Source: Bradyrhizobium iriomotense (GTDB taxonomy: Bacteria; Pseudomonadota; Alphaproteobacteria; Rhizobiales; Xanthobacteraceae). From it: DNA of 64,000 nt. Positions 39,356-48,224 of the stretch are shown piece after piece. Every line of letters starts with the position of its first letter. Position 1 is the stretch's first letter. The notes under the pieces were generated by a model that saw only the letters and a list, made by a program, of their open reading frames with translations, made no database searches and was not told the origin of the DNA. The translations under genes and the position numbers were made by a program. The stretch is taken from assembly GCF_030160715.1 (NCBI RefSeq), contig NZ_BSOW01000009.1:124001-188000 (forward strand), in the 5' to 3' direction.

Positions 39356-41005
39356 GTGAATAGACCTGACCGGGTCAGCGCCCACTCTACGCCTTCCGAT
39401 TCGCCGCGCGGCATGACGCTGCTCCGCGATCCCTTGCTCAACAAGGGCACCGCCTTCACCGAACAGGAGCGGGCCGCACTCGGCCTGCGTGGCCTATTGC
39501 CGCCTTGCGTGCTGACGATGCAGGACCAGGCGGAGCGCGTCCTGATCAACTTGCGCAATCTGCCGAGCGACCTCGAGAAGTATGTTGCGCTGAACGCGTT
39601 GCATGATCGCAACGAGGCGCTGTTCTTTCGCGTCGTCTGCGACAATATCGATGAGATCCAGCCGCTGATCTACACCCCGACGGTCGGGCTCGCCTGCCAG
39701 AAATACGGCCTGATCTTCCAGCGTCCGCGCGGCATGTTCATCTCCTCGCGCGACCGTGGCCAGATTGCCGAGCTCCTGAAGAACTGGCCTTATCCGGCGA
39801 AGCTGATCGTGGTGACCGATGGCGAACGGATTCTCGGTCTCGGCGACCTCGGCGCCAACGGCATGGGCATCCCGGTCGGCAAGCTCTCGCTCTATTCGGC
39901 CTGTGCCGGTGTGCATCCGGAGCAGTGCCTGCCGATCGTGCTCGACGTCGGCACCAACAATGAGGAGCTGCTGCGCGATCCCTATTATCTCGGTTTGCGC
40001 GAACGGCGCCTCGCGGGCGAAGCCTACGACAGCTTCGTCGACGAGTTCATGCAGGCCGCGCGCAAGACGTTTCCGGGCGTGCTGATCCAGTTCGAGGATT
40101 TTGCCAACCACTCCGCGTTCAAGCTTCTGCACAAGTACCGGGATGAGGCCTGCGTCTTCAACGACGACATCCAGGGCACGGCGGCGGTGGCGCTTGCCGG
40201 CCTGTTCTCGGCGCTGCGCGTCAACGGCAGCAAGCTCAGGGATCAACGCATCCTGTTCCTGGGCGCGGGCGAGGCGGCGACCGGCATCGCCGATCTCGTG
40301 GTCTCGGCGATGATGGCGGAGGGCGCGTCGGAAGCCGAAGCGCTGGGGCGCAACTGGCTGGTGGATTCCCGCGGCCTCGTCGTCAAAGGGCGGGCCGGCC
40401 TGTCCGGTCACAAGCTGCGCTACGCCCACGACCATGGGCAGATCGCGGACTTCCTCGCTGCGATCGAAACGCTGAAGCCGACCGCGATCATCGGCGTCGC
40501 GGCGGTCGGCGGCGCATTCACGCCTGACGTGCTCAAGGCGATGGCGAAGCTCAACGCGCATCCGATCGTGTTCGCGCTCTCCAATCCGACCTCGAAGGCG
40601 GAGTGCTCGGCCGAGGACGCCTACCGCTACACCGAGGGCCGCGCGCTGTTCGCCTGCGGCAGTCCCTATGACCCGGTGACGCTGGGGGGCAGGACCTTCG
40701 TTCCGCGCCAGGGCAACAACTCCTACATCTTCCCAGGCGTCGGCCTCGGCGTGATCGCCAGCCGGTCGCGCCTCGTGACCGACGAGATGTTCATGGCCGC
40801 CGCACATTCGCTCGCCGATTGTGTCGGCAAGGACGATCTCGACCAGGGTAGCCTCTATCCGGCGCTGCCACGCATCCGCGAGGTCTCCGCGCGGATCGCG
40901 GCCGCGGTCGCGCAGGTTGCCTATCAGCGCGGACTTGCGGAAGGGCCGGCGCCCAATGACGTGATGGGCCTCATCCGGTCGCAGATGTACGAGCCGCATT
41001 ACTGA
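39356..41005 (+). CDS. NAD-dependent malic enzyme
   Basis: 549 residues from GTG 39356 with GGGGG six bases upstream; TTG 39344 would add four residues. Short-form malic enzyme (no phosphotransacetylase tail): IYTPTVGLACQKYG with the catalytic Tyr, RGMFISSRDRGQI, metal-binding FEDFANHSAF and VFNDDIQGTAAVALAGL, and NAD site FLGAGEAATGIADL. Oxidatively decarboxylates malate to pyruvate, supporting growth on C4 acids. Monocistronic by context. Confidence 0.93.
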   Translation: MNRPDRVSAHSTPSDSPRGMTLLRDPLLNKGTAFTEQERAALGLRGLLPPCVLTMQDQAERVLINLRNLPSDLEKYVALNALHDRNEALFFRVVCDNIDEIQPLIYTPTVGLACQKYGLIFQRPRGMFISSRDRGQIAELLKNWPYPAKLIVVTDGERILGLGDLGANGMGIPVGKLSLYSACAGVHPEQCLPIVLDVGTNNEELLRDPYYLGLRERRLAGEAYDSFVDEFMQAARKTFPGVLIQFEDFANHSAFKLLHKYRDEACVFNDDIQGTAAVALAGLFSALRVNGSKLRDQRILFLGAGEAATGIADLVVSAMMAEGASEAEALGRNWLVDSRGLVVKGRAGLSGHKLRYAHDHGQIADFLAAIETLKPTAIIGVAAVGGAFTPDVLKAMAKLNAHPIVFALSNPTSKAECSAEDAYRYTEGRALFACGSPYDPVTLGGRTFVPRQGNNSYIFPGVGLGVIASRSRLVTDEMFMAAAHSLADCVGKDDLDQGSLYPALPRIREVSARIAAAVAQVAYQRGLAEGPAPNDVMGLIRSQMYEPHY

Positions 41006-41092
41006 CGTCTCCGTCCGCCTGAGTGGACGGATCGGTCAGCACCACGGCACCATCTGAGGTGGAACGCCATTGCGCGGCGCGGCCGTATATGC

Positions 41093-41111
41093 GACGATCT
41101 GTAGCGTTACA
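41093..41111. promoter_or_regulatory. Putative BlaI operator ahead of blaI
   Basis: GACGATCTGTAGCGTTACA. Contains the dyad TGTA-GCGT-TACA (41100-41111), 30 bases before the blaI start. 16 of 19 bases match the site at 44152-44170 ahead of the DUF1800 gene. Confidence 0.65.
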
Positions 41112-41141
41112 AGAAATTCTCAAGCCGCAAGGTCACACACC

Positions 41142-41534
41142 ATGGACGATCGTTTGCCCGAACTGGGCGACCTCGAGCGCGAGGTCATGCAATTGGTTTG
41201 GGCTCACGGGCCTGTGACGGCCGAAGTCGTGCGTGAACGGTTGCCGCGCCGTCTCAAGGAGTCGACAGTCCGCACTGTCCTGCGCCGGCTGGAAGAAAAA
41301 GGCTACGCGCGGCACACTGTGGACGGACGCACTTACGTCTACCAGGCGGTCGAGCCCCGCGCGCGCGTCGCGGCCAAGGCGGTCCAGCGCATCGTCGACT
41401 GGTTCTGCAACGGCTCGATCGAGGAGGTACTGGTCGGCATGGTCGATAATGCGATGCTCGATCAGCAACAGTTGCGGACGCTGGCCGACCAGGTGGCCAA
41501 GGCAAAAAAGGTGAGGGGAGTGAAGAAAGAATGA
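41142..41534 (+). CDS. blaI: BlaI/MecI/CopY family transcriptional repressor
   Basis: 130 residues from ATG 41142. Winged helix with LGDLEREVMQLVWAHGPVTA, ESTVRTVLRRLEEKGYARHT and RTYVYQAVEP, then a helical dimerisation tail. In known BlaI/BlaR1 systems the repressor is cleaved after the membrane metalloprotease senses a signal. Overlaps the M56 gene by four bases (41531-41534), the standard coupled pair. A matching dyad upstream indicates autoregulation. Confidence 0.92.
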   Translation: MDDRLPELGDLEREVMQLVWAHGPVTAEVVRERLPRRLKESTVRTVLRRLEEKGYARHTVDGRTYVYQAVEPRARVAAKAVQRIVDWFCNGSIEEVLVGMVDNAMLDQQQLRTLADQVAKAKKVRGVKKE

Positions 41535-44050
41535 TCGCAACTCTGGCAGAGGCGGCGCTGCGCTCCTTTGTACTCGGAGGCGTCGTCTGGTTTGGTCTTT
41601 ATCTCTTTCGCGTGCGCAATCCGCACGTGCACATGACTGCGTGGGTCGTCGTGCTGCTGGCCTCGCTCGCGATGCCGTTCGTGATGCATTGGCCGACGCT
41701 CACCATCACCCGCCTGCCGTTGCCGGTGGCGGCGCCGGACAATATCTGGCCGGCTGAAGCGCCGATGGCCGAGGCGCTGCCGCCCTTGCTGTCCGCCGAG
41801 CACGGCGCAGCCCTGGTGCCGCCAGTGAAAAGCGCGGCGCCGCTCAACTGGTGGGCCATCGCCACGATGACCTATGCCGGCGTCGCCGGCTTCCTGCTGC
41901 TGCGGCTTCTCGTCGGCCTCTGGCTGACCTTTCGTCTGGCGCGGGCTGCGAAGCCGATCGGCGGTCCCAGGGTGGTCAATGCCGAGGTGCGCGTCAGCCG
42001 CGACGTCGGCGGTCCCGTCACCTTCGGATCGACCATTCTCGTGCCGCCACAGTTTCTTGACTGGGATGCGCGGAAGCGGCTCGCCGTGCTCGCCCATGAG
42101 GGCGCGCATGTTGCCAATCGCGACTTCTACGTCCTGCTGCTCGCCTCGCTCAACCGCGCCGTGTTCTGGTTCAGCCCGTTCTCGTGGTGGCAGCTCGCGC
42201 ATCTCGCTGAGCTTGCCGAGATCATCAGCGACGTCCAGGCGATCGAGGCGATCGACGACAGGCTGTCCTACGCGGAGATCCTGCTTGATGTCGCAACCTC
42301 TGTGAAGCCGCGTCCGATGGAGCTCGCGATGGCGCGGGCATCGACGGTGCGCGCCCGCGTCGAGCGTATCATTGCAGCAGCGGCGATGCCCGCTGCGGTC
42401 GGCTGGCGCAAGCGCGTCTGGATCGCGGCCATGATCGTGCCCGCCGTGATCGTCTCGACCGGCATGATCGCCTATCGCACGCCGGAGGCGAGTCCGGCCG
42501 TGGAGGATGCCGGCGAGACAGGCAGCGCCCAGCACTACCGCGCGTTCGTCAATTTCTATGCGCTTGGCCCGACGTCGGTATTCGCCATCTTCCGCGACGG
42601 CGATGAGGTGTTCGGGCAGTGGACCGGGCAGCGCAAGCTGCGACTGACGGTGCAGGATGGTATCGCGTCCTATGTCGCCTCGTTCGGCAACATCACGTTC
42701 CCGGTCGATGCGGAGCGTCGGTCCTCGGAGCTGATGATGCGGGTGAACGGTCGCGACGTCCGCGCCACCCGCGTCGCCGAGATGCCGGCTCCAGCCGTCG
42801 ATACGGCCACGCTCGACCAGTATGTCGGCTGGTACAAGATCGCATCCAACCGGGTGCTGACCGTCAAGCGCGATGGCGATCGGCTGTTGGTGCACGAAAC
42901 CGGCCGACCGGCCTTTGCCCTGATGGCCGAAGGCGCCGATGCGTTCTCGATCAGGGGCGACGATCTCGTGGTCTTCCTGCGCGACGATCAGGCCCAAGTG
43001 GCGCGGGTCCTGCTGCACAGCCCCGCGTCGGGCCCGCGTCTGGCAGGACGCATCGATGCGGCCGTCGCAGGCAGCATCGAGGCCGACTTCCTGCGGCGGA
43101 TCGCGGAAGTTCCGGAGCGGTTCAGGGATCAGGTCCCGGCGCCGGGAAGCAAGGAGATGATTCTCCGCGGGATCGAGGATCTGCGCCGCGGTACGCCGAA
43201 CTACGACGCCATGAGCGCGCCGCTCGCCGCCAAGATCCATCGGCAGGTCGGCGAATTGCACGCGACGTTCCTGGCGCTGGGGCCGGTGGAATCGATCTTC
43301 TTCCGCGGCGTCGGCCCCGGCGGCTACGACATCTATGGTGCGAAATTCGAGAATGGCATGGCCGAGTTTCGCCTGCTGATCGACCCGGACGGCAAGGCCG
43401 GCGACGTGATCTTCCGCCCCGACGGCAATGACGAACTCGGCGGCATCGTTGCCTGCTCGGAGCAAGCCGCCGTTCGCGGCCAGGCCGGCACCTCGCCGAT
43501 CAGGATCATGATCTACAACGACACCGGCGACGACATCCAGGTCTTCAACCTTGATGCGGACGGCAATCGGCGTGTGCAGACAACCATCGGCAGCAGCATG
43601 ACGTCGTGGTTCCTCACCACGGTCAACAGCCCCTGGGTAATTGCCGATCGATCGGGACAGTGTCGCGAGATCCTGCTGCCGGGACGTCAGACGCGCTTCT
43701 ACAATGTCGACGCGCCGCATCCCGGTGCGCGGTTAGGGCGCGTCGCCCGGCGGAACATGCCGATCGCCAATGGCGAGGAGATGCTGCGGCAGTACATCGA
43801 GAGCGTCGGCAAGGGCCGCCCGGACTATGACCACATGACCACCGAGGTCGCCGAGCAGACGCGTCAGCAGCTTCCGTTCGACCAGGCGATCCTGACGCGG
43901 CTCGGTACGTTGCGTGCGATGTCGTTCCGTGGCGTCACCGCGCTCGACAGCGACATCTACATCGCGCAATTCGCCAACGGCTCGGCCGAATGGCGGATCG
44001 GGGTGAAGAACGGCACCATCACGAAAATCGCGCTCGGGCCAAGTTTCTAA
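41531..44050 (+). CDS. M56 (BlaR1-like) membrane metallopeptidase with long C-terminal sensor region
   Basis: 839 residues. Membrane segments near 10-28, 35-52, 107-135 and 285-303; zinc protease motif H189-E-G-A-H193 and third-ligand region LAEIISD (228-234). After the last membrane segment, about 530 extracytoplasmic residues follow with no penicillin-binding domain: a DUF3471-like beta region (about 425-500), a module at about 540-640 that recurs at about 746-839, and between them (about 656-727) a stretch resembling the VHL beta domain (YNDT...NLDADG...NSPWVIADRSGQC). Presumably senses an envelope signal and inactivates the coupled BlaI. Confidence 0.88.
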   Translation: MIATLAEAALRSFVLGGVVWFGLYLFRVRNPHVHMTAWVVVLLASLAMPFVMHWPTLTITRLPLPVAAPDNIWPAEAPMAEALPPLLSAEHGAALVPPVKSAAPLNWWAIATMTYAGVAGFLLLRLLVGLWLTFRLARAAKPIGGPRVVNAEVRVSRDVGGPVTFGSTILVPPQFLDWDARKRLAVLAHEGAHVANRDFYVLLLASLNRAVFWFSPFSWWQLAHLAELAEIISDVQAIEAIDDRLSYAEILLDVATSVKPRPMELAMARASTVRARVERIIAAAAMPAAVGWRKRVWIAAMIVPAVIVSTGMIAYRTPEASPAVEDAGETGSAQHYRAFVNFYALGPTSVFAIFRDGDEVFGQWTGQRKLRLTVQDGIASYVASFGNITFPVDAERRSSELMMRVNGRDVRATRVAEMPAPAVDTATLDQYVGWYKIASNRVLTVKRDGDRLLVHETGRPAFALMAEGADAFSIRGDDLVVFLRDDQAQVARVLLHSPASGPRLAGRIDAAVAGSIEADFLRRIAEVPERFRDQVPAPGSKEMILRGIEDLRRGTPNYDAMSAPLAAKIHRQVGELHATFLALGPVESIFFRGVGPGGYDIYGAKFENGMAEFRLLIDPDGKAGDVIFRPDGNDELGGIVACSEQAAVRGQAGTSPIRIMIYNDTGDDIQVFNLDADGNRRVQTTIGSSMTSWFLTTVNSPWVIADRSGQCREILLPGRQTRFYNVDAPHPGARLGRVARRNMPIANGEEMLRQYIESVGKGRPDYDHMTTEVAEQTRQQLPFDQAILTRLGTLRAMSFRGVTALDSDIYIAQFANGSAEWRIGVKNGTITKIALGPSF

Positions 44051-44059
44051 GACGCGCGC

Positions 44060-44090
44060 CAGGCCCCGTCAGCCGTGCTGACGGGGCCTG
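44060..44090 (+). terminator. Hairpin after the M56 gene
   Basis: Perfect 13-base stem CAGGCCCCGTCAG/CTGACGGGGCCTG around CCGTG, nine bases after the stop. No T tract, so factor-dependent or weak termination, but it separates the blaI-M56 unit from the DUF1800 promoter. Confidence 0.55.
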
Positions 44091-44151
44091 ATCGCCGAAC
44101 GGGCCGGTTCACTCCGCTCAATCTGAGCTTGCGCGGTTTGGCCTCAAGTGT

Positions 44152-44170
44152 TACGATATGTAGCATTACA
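44152..44170. promoter_or_regulatory. Second copy of the BlaI-operator-like dyad
   Basis: TACGATATGTAGCATTACA; the dyad ATGTA-GCAT-TACAT spans 44158-44171. Located 64 bases before the DUF1800 start. Differs from the blaI-promoter site at three of 19 positions and keeps the TGTA/TACA arms. Confidence 0.65.
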
Positions 44171-44233
44171 TGGTGTAGCCGGATGCAAGGCCCGGCCGCC
44201 GTTCTCCGGGACTTCAAGGATCGGGCGTCTGCC

Positions 44234-45724
44234 ATGAGCAATTCTGCAAGGGCCGAAGCCGTGCTGGCTCTCCATCGCTTCGGCATGGGGCCGCGACCGG
44301 GATCGATTGCCGCGATCGAGACGGACGTGCGCGCAGCATTGATCGCCGAACTCGACCGGCCGTTGGTGCTGGCAGCCGCGGCGAGCCTGCCCTCCAGCGC
44401 CAAGGCCTACCGAACGGTCGCAGACGCCAACGCCAAGCGTGCGGCGCGGGCCAAGCAGGAAGCCAAGAAGCAGCAGATGGCCGCAGCTCCCGTCATGGCC
44501 GAGGGCCAGGACGCTAGTCAGGGACAGAACCAGGCCCAGAAGCAAGGACAGGCCCAAGGTCAAAGCCAAGGTCAGGGCGCAGAAGCTGCCGAGATGGCGG
44601 CCAAGAAGGCCGCCGATGCCGTTCCCGATCCGGGGCGACCGATCTATCTCGAGGAAGCAAAGGTGCGCACCGAGGCGGCGCTGGCCGCGGAAATCGGCTT
44701 TGCCGAGCGGCTGGTATGGTTCTGGTCGAACCACTTCTGCATCTCCGCAAACAAGATCCAGAGCATGTCGGGTGCCTATGAGCGCGAGGCCATCCGCCCG
44801 CATGTGCTCGGCCGCTTCAACGATCTCCTGCAGGCTGCCGAAGGCCATCCGGCCATGCTTTTCTATCTCGACAATCTCGGCTCGATGGGCGCGAACTCGA
44901 TTGCAGGCATCAACCGCAGCCGCGGCCTGAACGAGAATTTTGCGCGCGAGATCATGGAGCTGCACACGCTCGGTGTGCGCAGCGGCTACACGCAGGACGA
45001 CGTGATCGCGTTTGCCAACGTCTTGACGGGTTGGACCCTGATTCCGCCCGGCAACGATCCCCAGCGTGGCGGTGAGTTCACCTTCAACCCGCGGCTCCAT
45101 GAGCCCGGCGCGCAGACCGTGCTCGGCAAGCTCTATGACCAGGACGACGTGGAGCAGGGGCGCGCCGTGCTTCGCGACCTCGCAGCACATCCTGCGACCG
45201 CGACCCATGTCGCGACCAAGCTCGCGCGGCACTTCATTGCCGAGACACCGCCGCCTGCGCTGGTCGAGCAAATGGCCAAAACATTTCGCGAGACCGATGG
45301 CGATCTCAAGGAGGTCGCGAAGACGATGGTGTCCTCGCCCGAGGCGTGGAGCGAGCCGCCGTCCAAGCTCAAGCGGCCCGGTGAATGGGTCATCGGCATG
45401 GTGCGCGCGACCGGCATCACGCAGGCCGATCCTGCGCGCTTCACGGGCGGCCAGGAACTGCTTGGCGAGGCGCTGTGGCGGCCGCCGGCCCCGAAGGGTT
45501 ATCCGGACGACGAGGCGAGCTGGATCGACGGCGTGGGACGGCGGCTCGACATCGCCAATAATTTCGCCGAGCGCGAGGCCAGCAGGGCCGATCCGCAGGA
45601 CATCATCGAGACCGTTTTCGCATCACAGGTCTCGTCCGAGGTGAAGCTGGCGGTCAATCGCGCCGAAAGCCGGCAGCAGGCGCTCGCGCTCCTGTTCATG
45701 TCGGCGGACTTCCAGAGGAGGTGA
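44234..45724 (+). CDS. DUF1800 domain-containing protein
   Basis: 496 residues from ATG 44234; ATG 44183 is in frame but only 12 bases from the operator. The DUF1800 core is clear: LVWFWSNHFCIS, YEREAIRPHVLGRFNDLL, ENFAREIMELHTLGV and YTQDDVIAFANVLTGW. Residues 64-120 are a low-complexity insert rich in Gln, Gly, Ala and Lys (GQDASQGQNQAQKQGQAQGQ). No obvious signal peptide. Ends overlapping the DUF1501 region. DUF1800/DUF1501 pairs are widespread; biochemical function is unknown. Confidence 0.88.
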   Translation: MSNSARAEAVLALHRFGMGPRPGSIAAIETDVRAALIAELDRPLVLAAAASLPSSAKAYRTVADANAKRAARAKQEAKKQQMAAAPVMAEGQDASQGQNQAQKQGQAQGQSQGQGAEAAEMAAKKAADAVPDPGRPIYLEEAKVRTEAALAAEIGFAERLVWFWSNHFCISANKIQSMSGAYEREAIRPHVLGRFNDLLQAAEGHPAMLFYLDNLGSMGANSIAGINRSRGLNENFAREIMELHTLGVRSGYTQDDVIAFANVLTGWTLIPPGNDPQRGGEFTFNPRLHEPGAQTVLGKLYDQDDVEQGRAVLRDLAAHPATATHVATKLARHFIAETPPPALVEQMAKTFRETDGDLKEVAKTMVSSPEAWSEPPSKLKRPGEWVIGMVRATGITQADPARFTGGQELLGEALWRPPAPKGYPDDEASWIDGVGRRLDIANNFAEREASRADPQDIIETVFASQVSSEVKLAVNRAESRQQALALLFMSADFQRR

Positions 45725-45726
45725 GC

Positions 45727-46983
45727 ATGAGCTTGGCCAACCACCTGCCGACACGGCGCGAGCTGCTGATCGGATCGGGCGCGCTGTTTGCGTGGAGCCA
45801 GATGCCGAAGCTCGCGCGCGCGGAAGGGCGCGATCCGCGCCTGCTCGTCATCATCCTGAGGGGCGCGCTCGACGGCCTCGGCGCGGTCGCGCCTGTCGGC
45901 GATCCCGACTGGATCTCCTTGCGCGGCGAGCGCGCGCTGGTGCTCGACGGCAAGACGCCCGCGCTGCCGCTCGATGCCTTCTTCGCGCTCAATCCGGCGA
46001 TGCCCAACCTGCATCGGCTGTACAACAGCCGGCAGGCGCTGATCGTGCACGCCACGGCGACGCCGTATCGCGAACGCTCGCATTTCGACGGCCAGGACGT
46101 GCTCGAGAGCGGAATCTCAAAGCCCGGTGCGATCGGCTCCGGCTGGCTCAATCGGGCGCTGGTCGCGCTGGAATCGGGTGGCCGCGTCGATCCGCGCGGC
46201 AGCCGGGCGCTCGGCGTCGGCGCGGTGACGCCGCTCGTGGTGCGCGGCTCGGCACCCGTCATGTCGTGGGTGCCGCAAAAGCTTCTGTCGGCGAGCGAGG
46301 ACACGCAGAACCGCCTGCTCGATCTCTATCAGCACACCGATCCGAAGCTCGCCGCCGTGCTCCAGGCGCGGATGCGGCTGGCCTCGCTCGGAGGCCCTGC
46401 GGGCATGGGCGACCCGATGTCGGAGGACCCGACGCTGATGCCGCCCGGCATCGCGCGCGTGCGCGCCTATTTCGCCGAGGCCGCCGGTACGGCCGCGCGC
46501 TATCTTGCGAGGCCGGACGGCCCGCGCGTCGGCGCCATGGGCTTCGTCGGTTGGGATACGCACATCGCTGAAGGCGCAGCCTCGGGGCAGCTCTTCAACC
46601 TGCTCGGCGCGCTTGACGGGGCGCTCGCCTCGATCGAGACCAACATGGGTGCGGCCTGGCACGAAACCGTCGTTGCCGTCGTCACCGAGTTCGGCCGCAC
46701 CGCGCGGATCAACGGCACGGAGGGAACGGACCACGGCACCGGCACGGTCGCATTCCTCACCGGCGGTGCGCTCAAGGGCGGCCGCGTGATCGCGGACTGG
46801 CCGGGATTGAAGCCGGCACAGCTCTTTGAAGATCGCGACCTCAAGCCGACGACGGATCTGCGCGCCGTGCTGAAGGGGCTGCTGCTCGATCACCTGCGTG
46901 TCGAGGACAGCGTGCTTGCCAGCACCGTGTTCCCCGACAGCGCGGATGTCGCGCCGATGAGTGGACTTGTCGGTAGCGGATGA
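45727..46983 (+). CDS. DUF1501 family protein, probable Tat-exported
   Basis: 418 residues from ATG 45727 with AGAGGAGG upstream; GTG 45721 overlaps the previous stop and is possible. N-terminus has a twin-arginine pattern TRRELLIGSGALFAW with cleavage near ARA. Sulfatase/alkaline-phosphatase-like DUF1501 motifs: LRGALDGLGAVAP, GWDTHIAEG, VTEFGRTARINGTEGTDHGT. Co-transcribed with DUF1800, and the pair sits behind a BlaI-like operator. Confidence 0.9.
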   Translation: MSLANHLPTRRELLIGSGALFAWSQMPKLARAEGRDPRLLVIILRGALDGLGAVAPVGDPDWISLRGERALVLDGKTPALPLDAFFALNPAMPNLHRLYNSRQALIVHATATPYRERSHFDGQDVLESGISKPGAIGSGWLNRALVALESGGRVDPRGSRALGVGAVTPLVVRGSAPVMSWVPQKLLSASEDTQNRLLDLYQHTDPKLAAVLQARMRLASLGGPAGMGDPMSEDPTLMPPGIARVRAYFAEAAGTAARYLARPDGPRVGAMGFVGWDTHIAEGAASGQLFNLLGALDGALASIETNMGAAWHETVVAVVTEFGRTARINGTEGTDHGTGTVAFLTGGALKGGRVIADWPGLKPAQLFEDRDLKPTTDLRAVLKGLLLDHLRVEDSVLASTVFPDSADVAPMSGLVGSG

Positions 46984-47023
46984 GGAGCCGCGCGCGCTGC
47001 GCGGAATCGGGATTGGGGTCGTC

Positions 47024-47185
47024 ATGTGCTTTCTGACCCAGCGGGAGATCGAGTTCCTGGCCGGCCTGCGACGGCGATGGCGGAAGCTCTATTGGCTCGA
47101 GCTCGCGCGGCTCTGCACTGAAAACGCCGTGCGCGAGGTGCAGTGCGAGGCGCAGGCGATGTTCTGGCGGGAACCAGCCGGCTGA
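47024..47185 (+). CDS. Small hypothetical protein
   Basis: 53 residues, mostly helical and basic (LAGLRRRWRKLYWLELARLC), with three Cys. GATTGGGG precedes ATG 47024. The frame extends upstream to 46961 inside the DUF1501 gene, less likely. Not recognised. Confidence 0.45.
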   Translation: MCFLTQREIEFLAGLRRRWRKLYWLELARLCTENAVREVQCEAQAMFWREPAG

Positions 47186-47349
47186 CCTCGGCGCGTTCGC
47201 GTGCCCAGCCTCGATTCGGCACAAGCAGCCCCTGTGGTGGAATCGCAACAGCCCAAGTGAAACTGCACCGGCCTCCCGGCGGCTTTTTTTCCGACAAGGT
47301 TCTGCCTCCATTGACCGACGAACTAGCGGCCGGTCGGAGGCGCGCAATC

Positions 47350-47898
47350 ATGTCTCGCTTCGAATGTGCCAGAACCGTTCACCAGATCGGCGCAAGCCGA
47401 GGTTCCCCGCGCGGGCAGGCGGCTCGGCTTGTCCTCGCCGTTATCGGTGCCGCATCGCTCGCGGCCTGTGCGCAGTCCCCGGTGGCGCGGCAGAAATCCG
47501 AATTTGCGACCGCAAGCAGGCAGGCCGTGGTCGAGCGCCATCGCGAGCCGAGAAGGCTCGCCGGCGTGTACGCGCGGCCGCGGCACCATTCGCCCGTGCG
47601 GGCGGTCGAGACACACACGGCCTCGCAGGGCGTTGCGAGCTTCTACTCGGAGGATCAGGAGACCGCGAGCGGGGAGAAGTTCGACAAGCACGAACTCACA
47701 GCCGCCCATCCCACGCTGCCGTTCGGCACGCGCCTGCGCGTGACCAACGTCTCCACCGGCCGCTCGGTGACGGTCCGCGTCAATGACCGTGGCCCCTATG
47801 TCCGCGGGCGCGTGGTCGACGTCTCCTATTCGGCTGCCGAGGCGCTCGGCATGGTCAACAAGGGCGTCACCAATGTGAAGCTCGACGTGGTGCAGTAG
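47350..47898 (+). CDS. rlpA: RlpA-like septal ring lipoprotein (DPBB fold)
   Basis: 182 residues from ATG 47350. Lipobox LAAC at about residues 36-39 after a hydrophobic stretch. The double-psi beta-barrel domain starts GVASFYSEDQETASGEKFD and has AAHPTLPFGTRLRVTNV and RVNDRGPYVRGRVVDVS; the catalytic Asp in NDRGP is present. Short form without SPOR domain. RlpA proteins are outer-membrane lytic transglycosylases or bind denuded glycan. Confidence 0.88.
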   Translation: MSRFECARTVHQIGASRGSPRGQAARLVLAVIGAASLAACAQSPVARQKSEFATASRQAVVERHREPRRLAGVYARPRHHSPVRAVETHTASQGVASFYSEDQETASGEKFDKHELTAAHPTLPFGTRLRVTNVSTGRSVTVRVNDRGPYVRGRVVDVSYSAAEALGMVNKGVTNVKLDVVQ

Positions 47899-48017
47899 CC
47901 GCCGCGTCGCAGGAGTCCAGGGTAGGTGATCGAATCCGCATACCGCGCTTAACCGGTTGTTAGTCTCGCTGAAGCAGCATGGCGGGCTAGACAATTTCGA
48001 CGGTTAGGGGAGGGCGC

Positions 48018-48173
48018 GTGAACACGATCCAGTATCTTGAGGACCAGGCTGCGCGTGCCGAGCGGCTGGCGAAACGGATCACGGATACGCTCACGGTCGA
48101 GAAATTGTTGTCCTTCGCGGGCGATCGTCGCCGCGAGATCGAGGCGATGGTCGGCAGGCGCCGGCAGGCCTGA
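48018..48173 (+). CDS. Small hypothetical helical protein
   Basis: 51 residues from GTG 48018: begins MNTIQYLEDQAARAERLAKR, ends VGRRRQA. Amphipathic helix pattern, strongly charged. GGGGAGGG precedes the start. Too short for usual ORF filters. The sequence resembles small conserved rhizobial proteins of unknown function. Confidence 0.6.
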   Translation: MNTIQYLEDQAARAERLAKRITDTLTVEKLLSFAGDRRREIEAMVGRRRQA

Positions 48174-48224
48174 TCATCCCCAACACCAAGATTTCCCGGT
48201 ATGTAGTCACTGGTGGCGCGCGAT

